From: Psychrobacillus psychrodurans
GTDB taxonomy: Bacteria; Bacillota; Bacilli; Bacillales_A; Planococcaceae
Assembly: GCF_027563345.1 (NCBI RefSeq)
Contig: NZ_JAMKBK010000002.1
DNA: 64,000 nucleotides
Direction: 5' to 3' (one strand)
Part shown: positions 8,814 through 17,582 of the stretch, piece by piece
How positions within the stretch are numbered: the stretch's first letter is position 1
Layout: each line of letters begins with the position of its first letter
Made by a program: the position numbers and the translations under genes
Notes under the pieces: model-generated
Told to the model about the DNA's origin: nothing
Seen by the model: only the letters and a program-made list of their open reading frames with translations
Databases searched by the model: none

Positions 8814-9746
8814 ATGGCAAAATATATTACTCGCCGTGTTTTTTATATGTTTATAACGTTTTTCCTGATTGCGACGGCAACATTTTTCTTAATGAAGGCG
8901 CTTCCAGGATCCCCGATTAGCTCTGCTTCAAAACTATCCCCTACACAACTTGCGGTAGTTGAAGCGAAATATGGGTTAGATCAACCGATTCCAGTACAAT
9001 ACGCAAAATATATGTTAAATTTGGCGCAAGGCGACTTAGGTAACTCATTTCAATTTAAGAATGCTAGCGTAACAGATTTAATCATAGATCGTTTAGGACC
9101 ATCTATGTTACTCGGAACTCAAGGTTTGGTGCTAGGTGTAGCAATAGGAATACTATTAGGTATGATTGCAGCACTAAGACAAAATACTATTTGGGATTAT
9201 GGTAGTACATTTGTGGCTATCATCGGTATTTCTATTCCATCTTTCGTTTTTGCTACTTTTCTTCAATATTGGTTAGCTGTTGAATGGAAGATATTCCCTG
9301 TTGGTTTGTGGAAGGATGGCTGGGTGTCCAGCGTACTTCCATCTATTGCTTTGGCAATGGGACCACTAGCAACAGCTTCGCGATTTATACGTACTGAAAT
9401 GATTGAAGTTTTAAGTTCTGATTATATTACTCTAGCAAAATCTAAAGGAGCTACTGGTTTCGAGGTTGCATTTAAGCATGCTTTCCGAAATGCTTTGATT
9501 CCGCTAGTTACTGTTCTAGGGCCATTAGCAGCTGGATTGTTAACAGGATCTCTTGTTATCGAACAAATCTTTGCAATACCTGGTATCGGAGAGCAATTTG
9601 TTAAATCTATTATGTCTAATGACTTCTCTATCATTATGGGAACAACATTATTCTTCTCTGCGTTCTTAATTGTCGTAATATTCTTAGTAGATGTACTTTA
9701 TGGTATCATCGATCCACGTATTCGTTTGTCAGGAGGTAAAGATTAA
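8814..9746 (+). CDS. oppB: Oligopeptide ABC transporter permease OppB
   Basis: 310-residue membrane permease. The N-terminal helix is followed by ALPGSP and the conserved block KYGLDQPIPVQYAKYM near residues 53-68. An EAA loop (SKGATGFEVAFKHAFRNALIP) lies near residues 210-230, and the protein ends with IIDPRIRLS. GTAGGAGGTGC precedes the ATG. Its stop codon overlaps the oppC start (TAATG), indicating translational coupling. It forms the transmembrane pore with OppC. Confidence 0.93.
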   Translation: MAKYITRRVFYMFITFFLIATATFFLMKALPGSPISSASKLSPTQLAVVEAKYGLDQPIPVQYAKYMLNLAQGDLGNSFQFKNASVTDLIIDRLGPSMLLGTQGLVLGVAIGILLGMIAALRQNTIWDYGSTFVAIIGISIPSFVFATFLQYWLAVEWKIFPVGLWKDGWVSSVLPSIALAMGPLATASRFIRTEMIEVLSSDYITLAKSKGATGFEVAFKHAFRNALIPLVTVLGPLAAGLLTGSLVIEQIFAIPGIGEQFVKSIMSNDFSIIMGTTLFFSAFLIVVIFLVDVLYGIIDPRIRLSGGKD

Positions 9747-10765
9747 TGAAACACGACTTACAAAAACCACCTGCAGATTCTTTTGAAAGAATTGAAATTG
9801 ATGCTAGTCACGCGGAGCGTATTACAAAACCGAGTTTGAGTTTCTGGCAGGATGCTTGGCTTAGAATTCGCAAAAACAAAGCAGCTATCGTTAGTATGTT
9901 CATTTTGGCTCTGATTATTATCATGGCATTTGTTGGACCAATGATTAGTCCACATGATGCGGAAACACAAACAATCACACATGCTAACTTACCGCCAAAA
10001 GTTCCTGGTATTGAAAAACTTGGAATAATGGATGGTGTTGGTACTCTAGCAGGTAAAGAAGTAGACTTATATGAAATGAAAAAAGTAGACACGTATTATT
10101 GGTTTGGTACAGACGGTTTAGGTCGCGATATGTTCTCACGCCTTTGGGAAGGTACACAAATCTCTTTACTTATTGCCTTTATAGCAGCTTTAATAGATAT
10201 GGTCATTGGGGTTGCTTACGGTGGGATTTCCGGTTATTATGGCGGACGTGTAGATGACGTTTTACAACGAATAGTAGAAATACTTTACGGTATTCCAACA
10301 CTTGTAATTGTTATCCTTATGCTTTCGTTTATGAAACCAGGTATAACAGCGATAATTATTGCAATCACCATTACCGGATGGATCGGAATGTCTCGTATAG
10401 TACGCGGTCAAGTTTTGAAATTCAAAAATCAAGAATTTGTATTAGCTTCACGTACATTAGGTGCTACAAATGGTAGAATTATTACAAAACATATTTTACC
10501 TAATATTTTAGGTATTATCATTATCAATACGATGTTCACTATTCCAACTGCAATTTTCTTTGAAGCATTTTTAAGCTTCATAGGTCTAGGATTACAACCA
10601 CCTGATGCATCGCTAGGAACACTTATTAATGATGGTTACAAATTGATTCAATTCCAACCACATATTTTACTGTTCCCAGCTATTATTATTAGTTTACTAA
10701 TGATTGCATTTAACTTACTTGGTGATGGATTACGTGACGCACTTGATCCAAAAATGAAAGACTAA
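9746..10765 (+). CDS. oppC: Oligopeptide ABC transporter permease OppC
   Basis: 339-residue permease with a long cytoplasmic N-terminus, a first helix at about residues 48-70, a large extracytoplasmic loop, and the motif WFGTDGLGRDMFSRLWEGT that is diagnostic for OppC/DppC. The EAA loop is SRTLGATNGRIITKHILPN. It ends RDALDPKMKD, typical of OppC. It overlaps oppB by one base and is followed after 15 bases by oppD. OppB and OppC together form the channel. Confidence 0.93.
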   Translation: MKHDLQKPPADSFERIEIDASHAERITKPSLSFWQDAWLRIRKNKAAIVSMFILALIIIMAFVGPMISPHDAETQTITHANLPPKVPGIEKLGIMDGVGTLAGKEVDLYEMKKVDTYYWFGTDGLGRDMFSRLWEGTQISLLIAFIAALIDMVIGVAYGGISGYYGGRVDDVLQRIVEILYGIPTLVIVILMLSFMKPGITAIIIAITITGWIGMSRIVRGQVLKFKNQEFVLASRTLGATNGRIITKHILPNILGIIIINTMFTIPTAIFFEAFLSFIGLGLQPPDASLGTLINDGYKLIQFQPHILLFPAIIISLLMIAFNLLGDGLRDALDPKMKD

Positions 10766-10780
10766 TAGGAGGAAAGCATA

Positions 10781-11845
10781 ATGGAAAAGATATTAGAAGT
10801 TAATGACCTAGAGCTTTCCTTCCATACATTTGCTGGTGAAGTTAAAGCCATCCGTGGTGTTAACTTCGACTTGAAAAAAGGAGAAACACTTGCAATTGTA
10901 GGAGAGTCTGGTTCTGGTAAGTCAGTTACAACGAAGGCAATTATGCGTTTATTGCCTGAGTCAAGTTCAGAATTTAAAAATGGTCAAATTTTATTCAATG
11001 GAAAAGATTTGACTAAGCTATCGGATAAAGAGATGCAAAAGATTCGAGGGAAAGATATTTCGATGATCTTCCAAGATCCAATGACTTCTTTAAATCCAAC
11101 GATGACAATTGGTAACCAAATCATGGAACCAATTTTAAAGCATCAGAAGGTTAGTAAAACAGAAGCACGTAAAGTGGCAGTTGATCTTTTACGCTTAGTA
11201 GGTATGCCTAAACCAGAAGCTCGTATTAAACAATATCCTCACCAATTCTCAGGTGGGCAACGTCAACGCATTGTAATAGCTATTGCTTTAGCATGTAATC
11301 CACAGATTCTTATCGCGGATGAGCCTACAACTGCTTTAGATGTAACAATACAAGCACAAATTTTAGAATTAATGAAGGATCTACAAAAGAAAATAGATAC
11401 ATCTATCATTTTCATTACACATGACCTTGGGGTTGTTGCTAATGTAGCAGATAGAGTCGCAGTAATGTATGGGGGAAAAATTGTAGAAATTGGAACTGTC
11501 GATGAAATATTCTACAACCCCCAACATCCGTATACTTGGGGCTTACTGAGTTCGATGCCATCACTGGATACAGCAGAAGCAAAATTATATGCAATTCCGG
11601 GAACTCCTCCTGATTTATTGTATCCTCCAAAAGGCGATGCATTTGCTCTACGTAGTGATTATGCATTAAAAATAGATTTAGAAGAAGCACCGCCGTTCTT
11701 TAAGGTAAGTGATACACATTCGGCAGCAACATGGTTGTTACATCCAGATGCACCAGAAGTAGAACCACCCCTAGCAATTGTAGAACGTATGAAAAAGTTC
11801 CCAGGCAGTCGCTATTACGAAGGAACGGAAGGAGGTACTTACTGA
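10781..11845 (+). CDS. oppD: Oligopeptide ABC transporter ATPase OppD
   Basis: 354-residue ATPase. Walker A is GESGSGKS (residues 41-48), the Q loop is IFQDPMTSLNP, the signature is FSGGQRQR, Walker B is ILIADEPTTALD and the H-loop is THDLG. The C-terminal oligopeptide/dipeptide extension is present. A TAGGAGGAAAG site precedes the ATG. Its TGA overlaps the oppF ATG. OppD and OppF form the heterodimeric ATPase of the importer. Confidence 0.94.
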   Translation: MEKILEVNDLELSFHTFAGEVKAIRGVNFDLKKGETLAIVGESGSGKSVTTKAIMRLLPESSSEFKNGQILFNGKDLTKLSDKEMQKIRGKDISMIFQDPMTSLNPTMTIGNQIMEPILKHQKVSKTEARKVAVDLLRLVGMPKPEARIKQYPHQFSGGQRQRIVIAIALACNPQILIADEPTTALDVTIQAQILELMKDLQKKIDTSIIFITHDLGVVANVADRVAVMYGGKIVEIGTVDEIFYNPQHPYTWGLLSSMPSLDTAEAKLYAIPGTPPDLLYPPKGDAFALRSDYALKIDLEEAPPFFKVSDTHSAATWLLHPDAPEVEPPLAIVERMKKFPGSRYYEGTEGGTY

Positions 11846-12777
11846 TGGCTGAAAAATTACTAGAAATTAAAAATCTTAAGCAGTATTTCAATCAAGGTAA
11901 GCCTAATGAAGTTCGCGCTGTAGATGATATCAGTTTTGATATTTATAAGGGGGAAACACTTGGATTAGTTGGAGAATCTGGTTGTGGTAAATCCACAACA
12001 GGTCGTACAATTATCCGTCTTTACGATGCAACAGATGGACAAGTAATATATGATGGTATAAATGTCCACGATAAAAAGTCTAAAAATGATTTAAAGACAT
12101 TTAACCGTAAAATGCAAATGATTTTCCAAGATCCGTATGCATCTTTGAATCCGCGTATGAAAGTACTTGATATCATTGCAGAAGGTCTAGATATTCATGG
12201 ACTTGTTAAAAATTCAAAAGAACGCAAAGAACGTGTAGTTGAATTGTTAGAAACAGTAGGTTTGAATCGTGAGCATGCAGATCGTTATGCACATGAATTT
12301 TCTGGGGGTCAACGTCAACGTCTAGGTATTGCGAGAGCACTAGCAGTTAACCCAGAATTCATCATTGCTGATGAGCCAATCTCTGCACTAGATGTTTCTA
12401 TTCAAGCGCAAGTAGTAAATTTACTAAAAGAATTGCAAGAAGAAAAAGGCTTAACTTATTTGTTCATTGCACATGATTTATCTATGGTTAAATACATTTC
12501 CGATCGTATTGGTGTAATGTATTTTGGGAAACTAGTAGAACTAGCTCCTGCTGAGGACCTATACAATAATCCAATGCATCCATACACACAATCATTGTTG
12601 TCAGCAATACCACTTCCTGATCCAAATTATGAGCGTACTCGTGTACGTAAATCATATGATCCTGCCTCTCATAATTATCAAGATGGAGAAGAGATAGCGA
12701 TGCGAGAAGTAACACCTGGGCATTTTGTATATTGTTCAGAAAAAGAGTTTGCAACTTTACAAGCTATTTCAAATTGA
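11845..12777 (+). CDS. oppF: Oligopeptide ABC transporter ATPase OppF
   Basis: 310-residue ATPase with Walker A GESGCGKS (residues 43-50), signature FSGGQRQR, Walker B FIIADEPISALD and H-loop AHDLS. The start is the ATG at 11845, which overlaps the oppD stop and follows GGAAGGAGG; a longer open frame reaching back to 11731 lies inside oppD and lacks a ribosome-binding site. The C-terminus carries the YDPASHNYQDGE segment common in OppF. It is the last gene of the operon, followed by a terminator. Confidence 0.94.
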   Translation: MAEKLLEIKNLKQYFNQGKPNEVRAVDDISFDIYKGETLGLVGESGCGKSTTGRTIIRLYDATDGQVIYDGINVHDKKSKNDLKTFNRKMQMIFQDPYASLNPRMKVLDIIAEGLDIHGLVKNSKERKERVVELLETVGLNREHADRYAHEFSGGQRQRLGIARALAVNPEFIIADEPISALDVSIQAQVVNLLKELQEEKGLTYLFIAHDLSMVKYISDRIGVMYFGKLVELAPAEDLYNNPMHPYTQSLLSAIPLPDPNYERTRVRKSYDPASHNYQDGEEIAMREVTPGHFVYCSEKEFATLQAISN

Positions 12778-12789
12778 TAAGTATAATAA

Positions 12790-12822
12790 ATCAACGACCA
12801 TTCAACCAGAATGGTCGTTATT
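12790..12822 (+). terminator. Terminator of the opp operon
   Basis: AACGACCATTC pairs with GAATGGTCGTT around a short loop, followed by an AT-rich tail with T residues. Confidence 0.75.
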
Positions 12823-13104
12823 TATTGAAGAAAATATAAGATTTCTCTAACTAATTTATAGTGGAACCGTAAACATTAATCTCTGCTCCAGGTACTATCT
12901 AACTTATCCCGCTGGATAATGATTTATTAAAATGTGACCAAAAAATTATATACTGTAAAAGTTTAAAACAGGTATTTATGGGTACAGACAGAGTAAACTT
13001 AATAAACTCTAGTAATTTATCTTACTTTTGGACTAATGGCACTTTCTTTCATAGATTCAACTTGTTAGAATAGAGTGACTTATAGGAAAGGGATTTTTAA
13101 ATAT
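12823..13104. other. Gene-free spacer before the putative glycoside hydrolase
   Basis: About 280 bases of AT-rich sequence between the opp terminator and the next gene. I see no open frame with a ribosome-binding site, no repeat and no convincing structured RNA. It presumably holds the promoter of the downstream secreted protein. Confidence 0.5.
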
Positions 13105-14313
13105 ATGAAAAAACATCTAAGAATAATAGCCTCTGCATCGATTGCAATGACCGTATTATTGCCTGGAGCAGTTAGCGCAGAAACTAGTTTGTTTTCAAAA
13201 GATTTTTCAACTAAGGAGTATAGCTTTCAAGCAATAGACGAATCTCTTATTTCCTCTTCTAAATTATTTGTTTATGATTCTGGATTGACGTTCAATTATC
13301 CAGATGCTGTAAGAGGCGTATATGTAACCGGACATTCCGCAGGAGGAGAACGTTTTAATGATTTATTGAATTTAATGGATACTACGGATCTTAATGCCAT
13401 GGTTATAGACATTAAAGATGATTTCGGTAATCTTACATACGTTCCAAAAGAGGATTCCCCTCTGACCAAATACGATATAGGTAAACCATACATAAAAGAT
13501 CCAGAGACAATGTTAAAGAAAATGGAAGAAAAAGAAATCTATCCTATTGCTCGTGTCGTTATCTTCAAGGATACTGAGCTTGCAGAGAGCAAACCTGAAT
13601 GGTCATTTGTAGAAGGTTCATCAGTTTGGAAAAATGGACGGGGTGAAGCATTCGTTAATCCATTTATGAAAGAAGTATGGGATTATAATGTAGAAATTGC
13701 AATCGAAGCTGCTAAAATGGGCTTTAAAGAAATTCAATTTGACTATGTTCGTTTTCCTGAAGGATTTGAAAAAAGAGAAAATACTTTGAAATACTCTATG
13801 GGGGAGTATGAAACTTCCGAATTAGATTTGGTTCAACGTAGAGTTTCAGCGGTTACAGATTTTGTAGCTTATGCAAAAGAAAAGCTTAAACCATATGGTG
13901 CACAATTATCAGTTGATATTTTCGGTTATTCAGCCACTTTACCAGAAGCACCAGGAATTGGTCAAAATTTCAACAAAATTTCTGAAAATGTAGATGTTAT
14001 TTCCTCTATGATTTACCCAAGTCATTGGACTTCTTATTTCGGAATTGCTAAACCAGATTTAGAACCATATAGATTAGTGCAGGAATATGCAAAAGTTGAA
14101 AATGCAAAACTAGCAGAGCTTGAAAATCCTCCAGTTTCTAGACCATGGCTACAAGATTTTACAGCTTCCTATTTGGGGGCAGGTAATTATCAACAATATG
14201 GTAAAGATGAAGTAGAGGCGCAGATTAAAGCGTTAAGTGAAGCTGGTATAAAAGAGTATTTGTTATGGAATGCAGGCAACAAATATTCTAAAGGGGTAAA
14301 TTATACGCCTTAA
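13105..14313 (+). CDS. Secreted putative glycoside hydrolase, DUF4015 family
   Basis: 402 residues from the ATG at 13105. This start gives a clean signal peptide (basic MKKH, hydrophobic core, likely cleavage after VSA near residue 25); a GTG at 13075 would only add ten residues before it. The mature part begins the DUF4015 fold with GVYVTGHSAGG, then VIDIKDDFGNLTY, and continues with QFDYVRFPEG and DIFGYSA, features of a TIM-barrel glycosidase-like family. The substrate is unknown; a cell-wall or extracellular polysaccharide is plausible. It stands alone between terminators, in a place where B. subtilis has other genes upstream of spx. Confidence 0.8.
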   Translation: MKKHLRIIASASIAMTVLLPGAVSAETSLFSKDFSTKEYSFQAIDESLISSSKLFVYDSGLTFNYPDAVRGVYVTGHSAGGERFNDLLNLMDTTDLNAMVIDIKDDFGNLTYVPKEDSPLTKYDIGKPYIKDPETMLKKMEEKEIYPIARVVIFKDTELAESKPEWSFVEGSSVWKNGRGEAFVNPFMKEVWDYNVEIAIEAAKMGFKEIQFDYVRFPEGFEKRENTLKYSMGEYETSELDLVQRRVSAVTDFVAYAKEKLKPYGAQLSVDIFGYSATLPEAPGIGQNFNKISENVDVISSMIYPSHWTSYFGIAKPDLEPYRLVQEYAKVENAKLAELENPPVSRPWLQDFTASYLGAGNYQQYGKDEVEAQIKALSEAGIKEYLLWNAGNKYSKGVNYTP

Positions 14314-14341
14314 GGATAAGGTAAAACTAAAATGATTCAAG

Positions 14342-14373
14342 AAGTAGGATGAAATTTAATCCTACTTTTTTTT
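14342..14373 (+). terminator. Terminator after the putative glycoside hydrolase
   Basis: AAGTAGGAT pairs with ATCCTACTT around an 8-base loop, followed by eight T residues. Confidence 0.88.
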
Positions 14374-14719
14374 CTTTTTTGAAACCTTTTTACATTCTGA
14401 ACGTACTATTAAGTATAACAGATATTTTCATTAAGTATCACTAATTGAGAATGCTATTTTTTTATAATAGAAATGTTTAAGTTCTTTAAATGATGGGTAT
14501 TAATTAATATGTACCTAAATTGGATTTATTAAATATAAGGAATTCTTAATAAGTAACACGAAATTGTGACAGTAATTTTTACAAGGTAAAATTTTCAGTA
14601 AAACGTATTTAAAATGAATTAAAAGTGGTGTATACTTAGAAAGTATATTACTACATTAAATTAATTATAATCTACCTTATATAACACAGACATTTGAAAG
14701 GAAGTGTTTTTTTAAAATG
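14374..14719. other. Regulatory spacer upstream of spx
   Basis: About 345 AT-rich bases without a credible gene. spx is known in Bacillus to be transcribed from several promoters. A TATACT box at 14631-14636 is a candidate -10 element, but I cannot assign a convincing -35. Confidence 0.4.
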
Positions 14720-15115
14720 ATGGTAACCTTATTCACTTCACCTAGTTGTACTTCTTGTAGAAAAGCAAAAGCTTGGTTAGAGGAACATGAGATAGCATAT
14801 AAAGAACGTAATATTTTTTCTGAACCACTTAGTATAAGTGAAATAAAAGAAATCTTAAGAATGACCGAAGACGGAACAGATGAAATTATTTCAACACGTT
14901 CGAAAATATTTCAAAAGCTTAATGTGGATTTAGAAAGTCTTCCGTTACAACGTCTATACGAATTAATTCAGGAACATCCTGGATTGTTACGTAGACCAAT
15001 TATTTTAGATGAAAAGCGTCTACAAGTTGGTTACAACGAAGATGAAATTCGTAGATTCTTACCTAGAAAAGTACGTGCTTATCAATTACTTGAAGCGCAG
15101 CGTCTAGTTAACTAG
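14720..15115 (+). CDS. spx: Transcriptional regulator Spx
   Basis: 131-residue ArsC-like regulator that binds the RNA polymerase alpha subunit C-terminal domain and redirects transcription under thiol/oxidative stress. With the ATG at 14720, the redox switch CTSC falls at Cys10 and Cys13 as in B. subtilis; an adjacent ATG at 14717 would add one Met. Conserved blocks include RNIFSEPLS, TRSKIFQKLN and RRPIILDEKRLQVGYNEDE. The degradation adaptor SpxH is encoded 18 kb downstream. It is followed by its own terminator. Confidence 0.97.
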   Translation: MVTLFTSPSCTSCRKAKAWLEEHEIAYKERNIFSEPLSISEIKEILRMTEDGTDEIISTRSKIFQKLNVDLESLPLQRLYELIQEHPGLLRRPIILDEKRLQVGYNEDEIRRFLPRKVRAYQLLEAQRLVN

Positions 15116-15124
15116 TATTATACT

Positions 15125-15171
15125 AAGCTAATTGTTTTTCAAAGTTCGTTTTGAAAAATAATTGGCTTTTC
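15125..15171 (+). terminator. Terminator of spx
   Basis: An AT-rich stem (AGCTAATTGTTTTTCAAA paired with TTTTGAAAAATAATTGGCT, imperfect) is followed by a T run. Confidence 0.75.
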
Positions 15172-15339
15172 TTTTTTCCTTCTACTTGCATTCATTGCGA
15201 AAATTTTCTACAATGCATATAGTTTGGTTAATAATTTTAAAAGTGAAGCAGGAATCCTTTTCTTTTTTTCACAAACGACATACAATAGTAATAGACACTA
15301 CACAATTGAGACGGTAAGAAGCGAAAGGAGATGTGTTAA

Positions 15340-16008
15340 ATGGATATCGAGCGTATCAATGATAACACTTTCAAAGTATACATTTCATACATCGACATTG
15401 AAGAAAGAGGCTTCAGCCGAGATGAAATCTGGTTCAATAAGGATAAGAGCGAGCAGCTTTTTTGGGAAATGATGGATGAGGTTCATGATGATGATCATTT
15501 TGAGGAATTAGATGGTCCCTTATGGATTCAAGTTCATGCGATGGAAAAGGGTTTGGAAGTGATTGTCACAAGAACGGAAATAACAAAACAAGATGAGCGT
15601 ATAGCGAGCAATTCGGATGTAGATGATATATCCAGTAAAATATTTAAAAATGGGGTATCAAGTTCAATTGGCACACATGAATTTGATGATTTTTCAAGTT
15701 ATATGGATGAATTAGAAGAAATACCAATGGATTATACATTTGTTTTTGAAAGCTTCGAGGATGTAATTGGTCTTGCCAAAAAGTTAGATGAAGCAGACTT
15801 ACAGACCTCTTTGTATTTTTATGAAGAAAAATACTATTTGCATATCATTTTTGATTTTGAAATAACAGAATTTGAATCAGTACTTAATATATTGAGTGTT
15901 GTTTCAGAGTTTGCAAATAATTCAAAAACGACTATTCATATTATTCAAGAGTATGGAAAACAGATAATTGCCAACGGAGTTCTAGATGAATTAAATAAGC
16001 ATTTTTAA
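15340..16008 (+). CDS. mecA: Adaptor protein MecA
   Basis: 222-residue adaptor that delivers substrates such as the competence factor ComK to the ClpC/ClpP protease. The N-terminal substrate-binding domain starts MDIERINDNTFKVYISYIDIEERG, an acidic linker covers about residues 85-125, and the C-terminal ClpC-binding domain contains FESFEDVIGLAKKL and SLYFYEEKYYLHI. GAAAGGAGATG precedes the ATG. Its position between spx and coiA is the conserved Bacillus order. It has its own terminator. Confidence 0.96.
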   Translation: MDIERINDNTFKVYISYIDIEERGFSRDEIWFNKDKSEQLFWEMMDEVHDDDHFEELDGPLWIQVHAMEKGLEVIVTRTEITKQDERIASNSDVDDISSKIFKNGVSSSIGTHEFDDFSSYMDELEEIPMDYTFVFESFEDVIGLAKKLDEADLQTSLYFYEEKYYLHIIFDFEITEFESVLNILSVVSEFANNSKTTIHIIQEYGKQIIANGVLDELNKHF

Positions 16009-16037
16009 AACCTTCTATTTATAGAAGGTTTTTTTTT
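16009..16037 (+). terminator. Terminator of mecA
   Basis: AACCTTCTAT pairs with ATAGAAGGTT around a two-base loop, followed by a run of T, directly after the stop codon. Confidence 0.92.
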
Positions 16038-16079
16038 AGAACGAAAGTGTCCAGTAACCAATGGGTTCTCGACACCTTT

Positions 16080-16185
16080 AGAGTGAATAATACTCCTGAC
16101 TTCTGTTTCAGCTGGATGCTTCATTCGGGTGTTGCCTCAGTCTCCTCGCTTCACAGTAAGATCTCCCTTAGCCATATTCTTCTGG
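16080..16185. repeat. Possible degenerate copy of the dispersed intergenic palindromic element
   Basis: The segment containing GCTGGATGCTTCATTCGGG and CTCAGTCTCCTCGC resembles one half of the element at 56338-56450 (GTGGACGCTTTCCGCGGG and GTGAGCCTCCTCGG), but with many mismatches. The rest of 16038-16317 shows no gene. Confidence 0.35.
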
Positions 16186-16333
16186 TATCATTACCTTTCA
16201 ATCAATAAAAATCTAGCAAAGCCTTTCAAAAAAATAAAAGAGTAATAGTATAGCAACGGTTCTGTTCAAAGTACTTCGAAATGCTTTATGATCTACTGTT
16301 TTCTTATAAGGCATTTTAAAGGAGGTTGCATTA

Positions 16334-16369
16334 TTGACTGAAAATTTGTATATTTATATATGGAGGTGA
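16334..16369 (+). CDS. Possible 11-residue leader peptide upstream of coiA
   Basis: A strong AAAGGAGG (16318-16325) is followed 8 bases later by TTG at 16334, which opens a short frame reading MTENLYIYIWR and ending at TGA 16367-16369. The stop lies inside the Shine-Dalgarno sequence of coiA (GGAGGTGA). The arrangement suggests translational coupling of coiA to a leader peptide. The ribosome-binding site and spacing are visible; function is inferred only. Confidence 0.4.
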   Translation: MTENLYIYIWR

Positions 16370-17520
16370 TACTAATATTATCAGCAGTAACAGCAAATGG
16401 AGAAATTATCATACCAGCACAGTATCCAAGAATTTTTTTAGACAAATTGAAGACAAGCAAGAAATTCTCTTGTATACAATGTAATGAACAAGTCATATTA
16501 AAAAATGGTTTAATAAAAATACCGCACTTTGCCCATATTCGTAATATTTCTTGCACTACCGCTTTTTCAGAAGGGGAAAGCGAGGACCATTTAAATGGTA
16601 AATTACATTTATATGAGTTCTTTCAAAAGCACTCTTCACCAGTTCAACTAGAAGCCTATCTTCCTTCCCTTCATCAAAGACCTGATCTATATGTTCAAAG
16701 TGAACCTTACCCTTTTGCAATAGAATTTCAGTGTAGCCAAATCCCAATTAATACAATTCAGCAGCGAACAGAAGGCTATATTGCTAAGCAAATAATCCCC
16801 ATATGGATATTAAGAACACCTACAATGTCTGAATTCCCACTTCAAGAAATAGGGACTATGCAACTCTCCGCATATCGACAGCAGTTTTTTTACTCAACCC
16901 CTAATGGGAAAATAATAATCACCTATTGTCCTCAATCTAAAAACTTTCATTATATTTCAAATTTAATGCATATAAAGGCAAATAATTATATTGTAAAAGT
17001 AAAGAAACTTTCTTTGGAAAAGCAGTCTTGGCCATTCGCCATTATAAAAAGAAACTCATGGGAGGAATTTCAAAAGTACTTCAACGTATATATGCATCAT
17101 CGATCTAAACAGATAGACAATCTGTTCTTTTTTAATAGAAAAGGAATACAATCTCCTTTTCTACAAATATGCTATAGATGGAGAATCCATCCTAAAAACC
17201 TTCCTATGTTTATAGGTATACCTACAAAGCATGCATCTATTTTTTCAGAGCATGCTGTCGAGTGGCAAATTCAATTTATCGACTATTTGTATAAACTCGA
17301 CTTATCACTTCAGCAAGCAGATACCCGACATTGCGAATCATTTCTGTTTTATAGAAACAAACTAACTTCCAAACCTTCAGCTCAACATATAAAGGCGGTA
17401 GAATCTTATCTCTATCTATTGCAACGCTGTCTTATTTCATCAGATAATGTCATATATACTAGTAAAATAAATTACTCATCGATGACGCAGTTGTTATACA
17501 GTGAATTCCTTGCAAATTGA
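16360..17520 (+). CDS. coiA: Competence protein CoiA
   Basis: CoiA-family protein needed for DNA uptake/recombination in competent Gram-positive bacteria. The N-terminal zinc-finger-like region has CIQC plus HFAH (about residues 46-49 and 64-67), followed by a nuclease-like domain with HLNGK and the AIEFQCSQI block. The coordinates begin at the first conventional start, ATG 16360, but GGAGG at 16362-16366 lies after that codon. It is ideally placed for an ATA at 16375, which would give a product beginning LSAVTANGE after the initiator, as in related CoiA proteins (381 residues). Conserved context: mecA upstream, pepF downstream. Confidence 0.9.
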   Translation: MEVILILSAVTANGEIIIPAQYPRIFLDKLKTSKKFSCIQCNEQVILKNGLIKIPHFAHIRNISCTTAFSEGESEDHLNGKLHLYEFFQKHSSPVQLEAYLPSLHQRPDLYVQSEPYPFAIEFQCSQIPINTIQQRTEGYIAKQIIPIWILRTPTMSEFPLQEIGTMQLSAYRQQFFYSTPNGKIIITYCPQSKNFHYISNLMHIKANNYIVKVKKLSLEKQSWPFAIIKRNSWEEFQKYFNVYMHHRSKQIDNLFFFNRKGIQSPFLQICYRWRIHPKNLPMFIGIPTKHASIFSEHAVEWQIQFIDYLYKLDLSLQQADTRHCESFLFYRNKLTSKPSAQHIKAVESYLYLLQRCLISSDNVIYTSKINYSSMTQLLYSEFLAN

Positions 17521-17582
17521 TTAGAAAATTGAGAAAATAGTAAGTGATTCGAAATTCGAAACAATATGAGGGGGATACTAAC

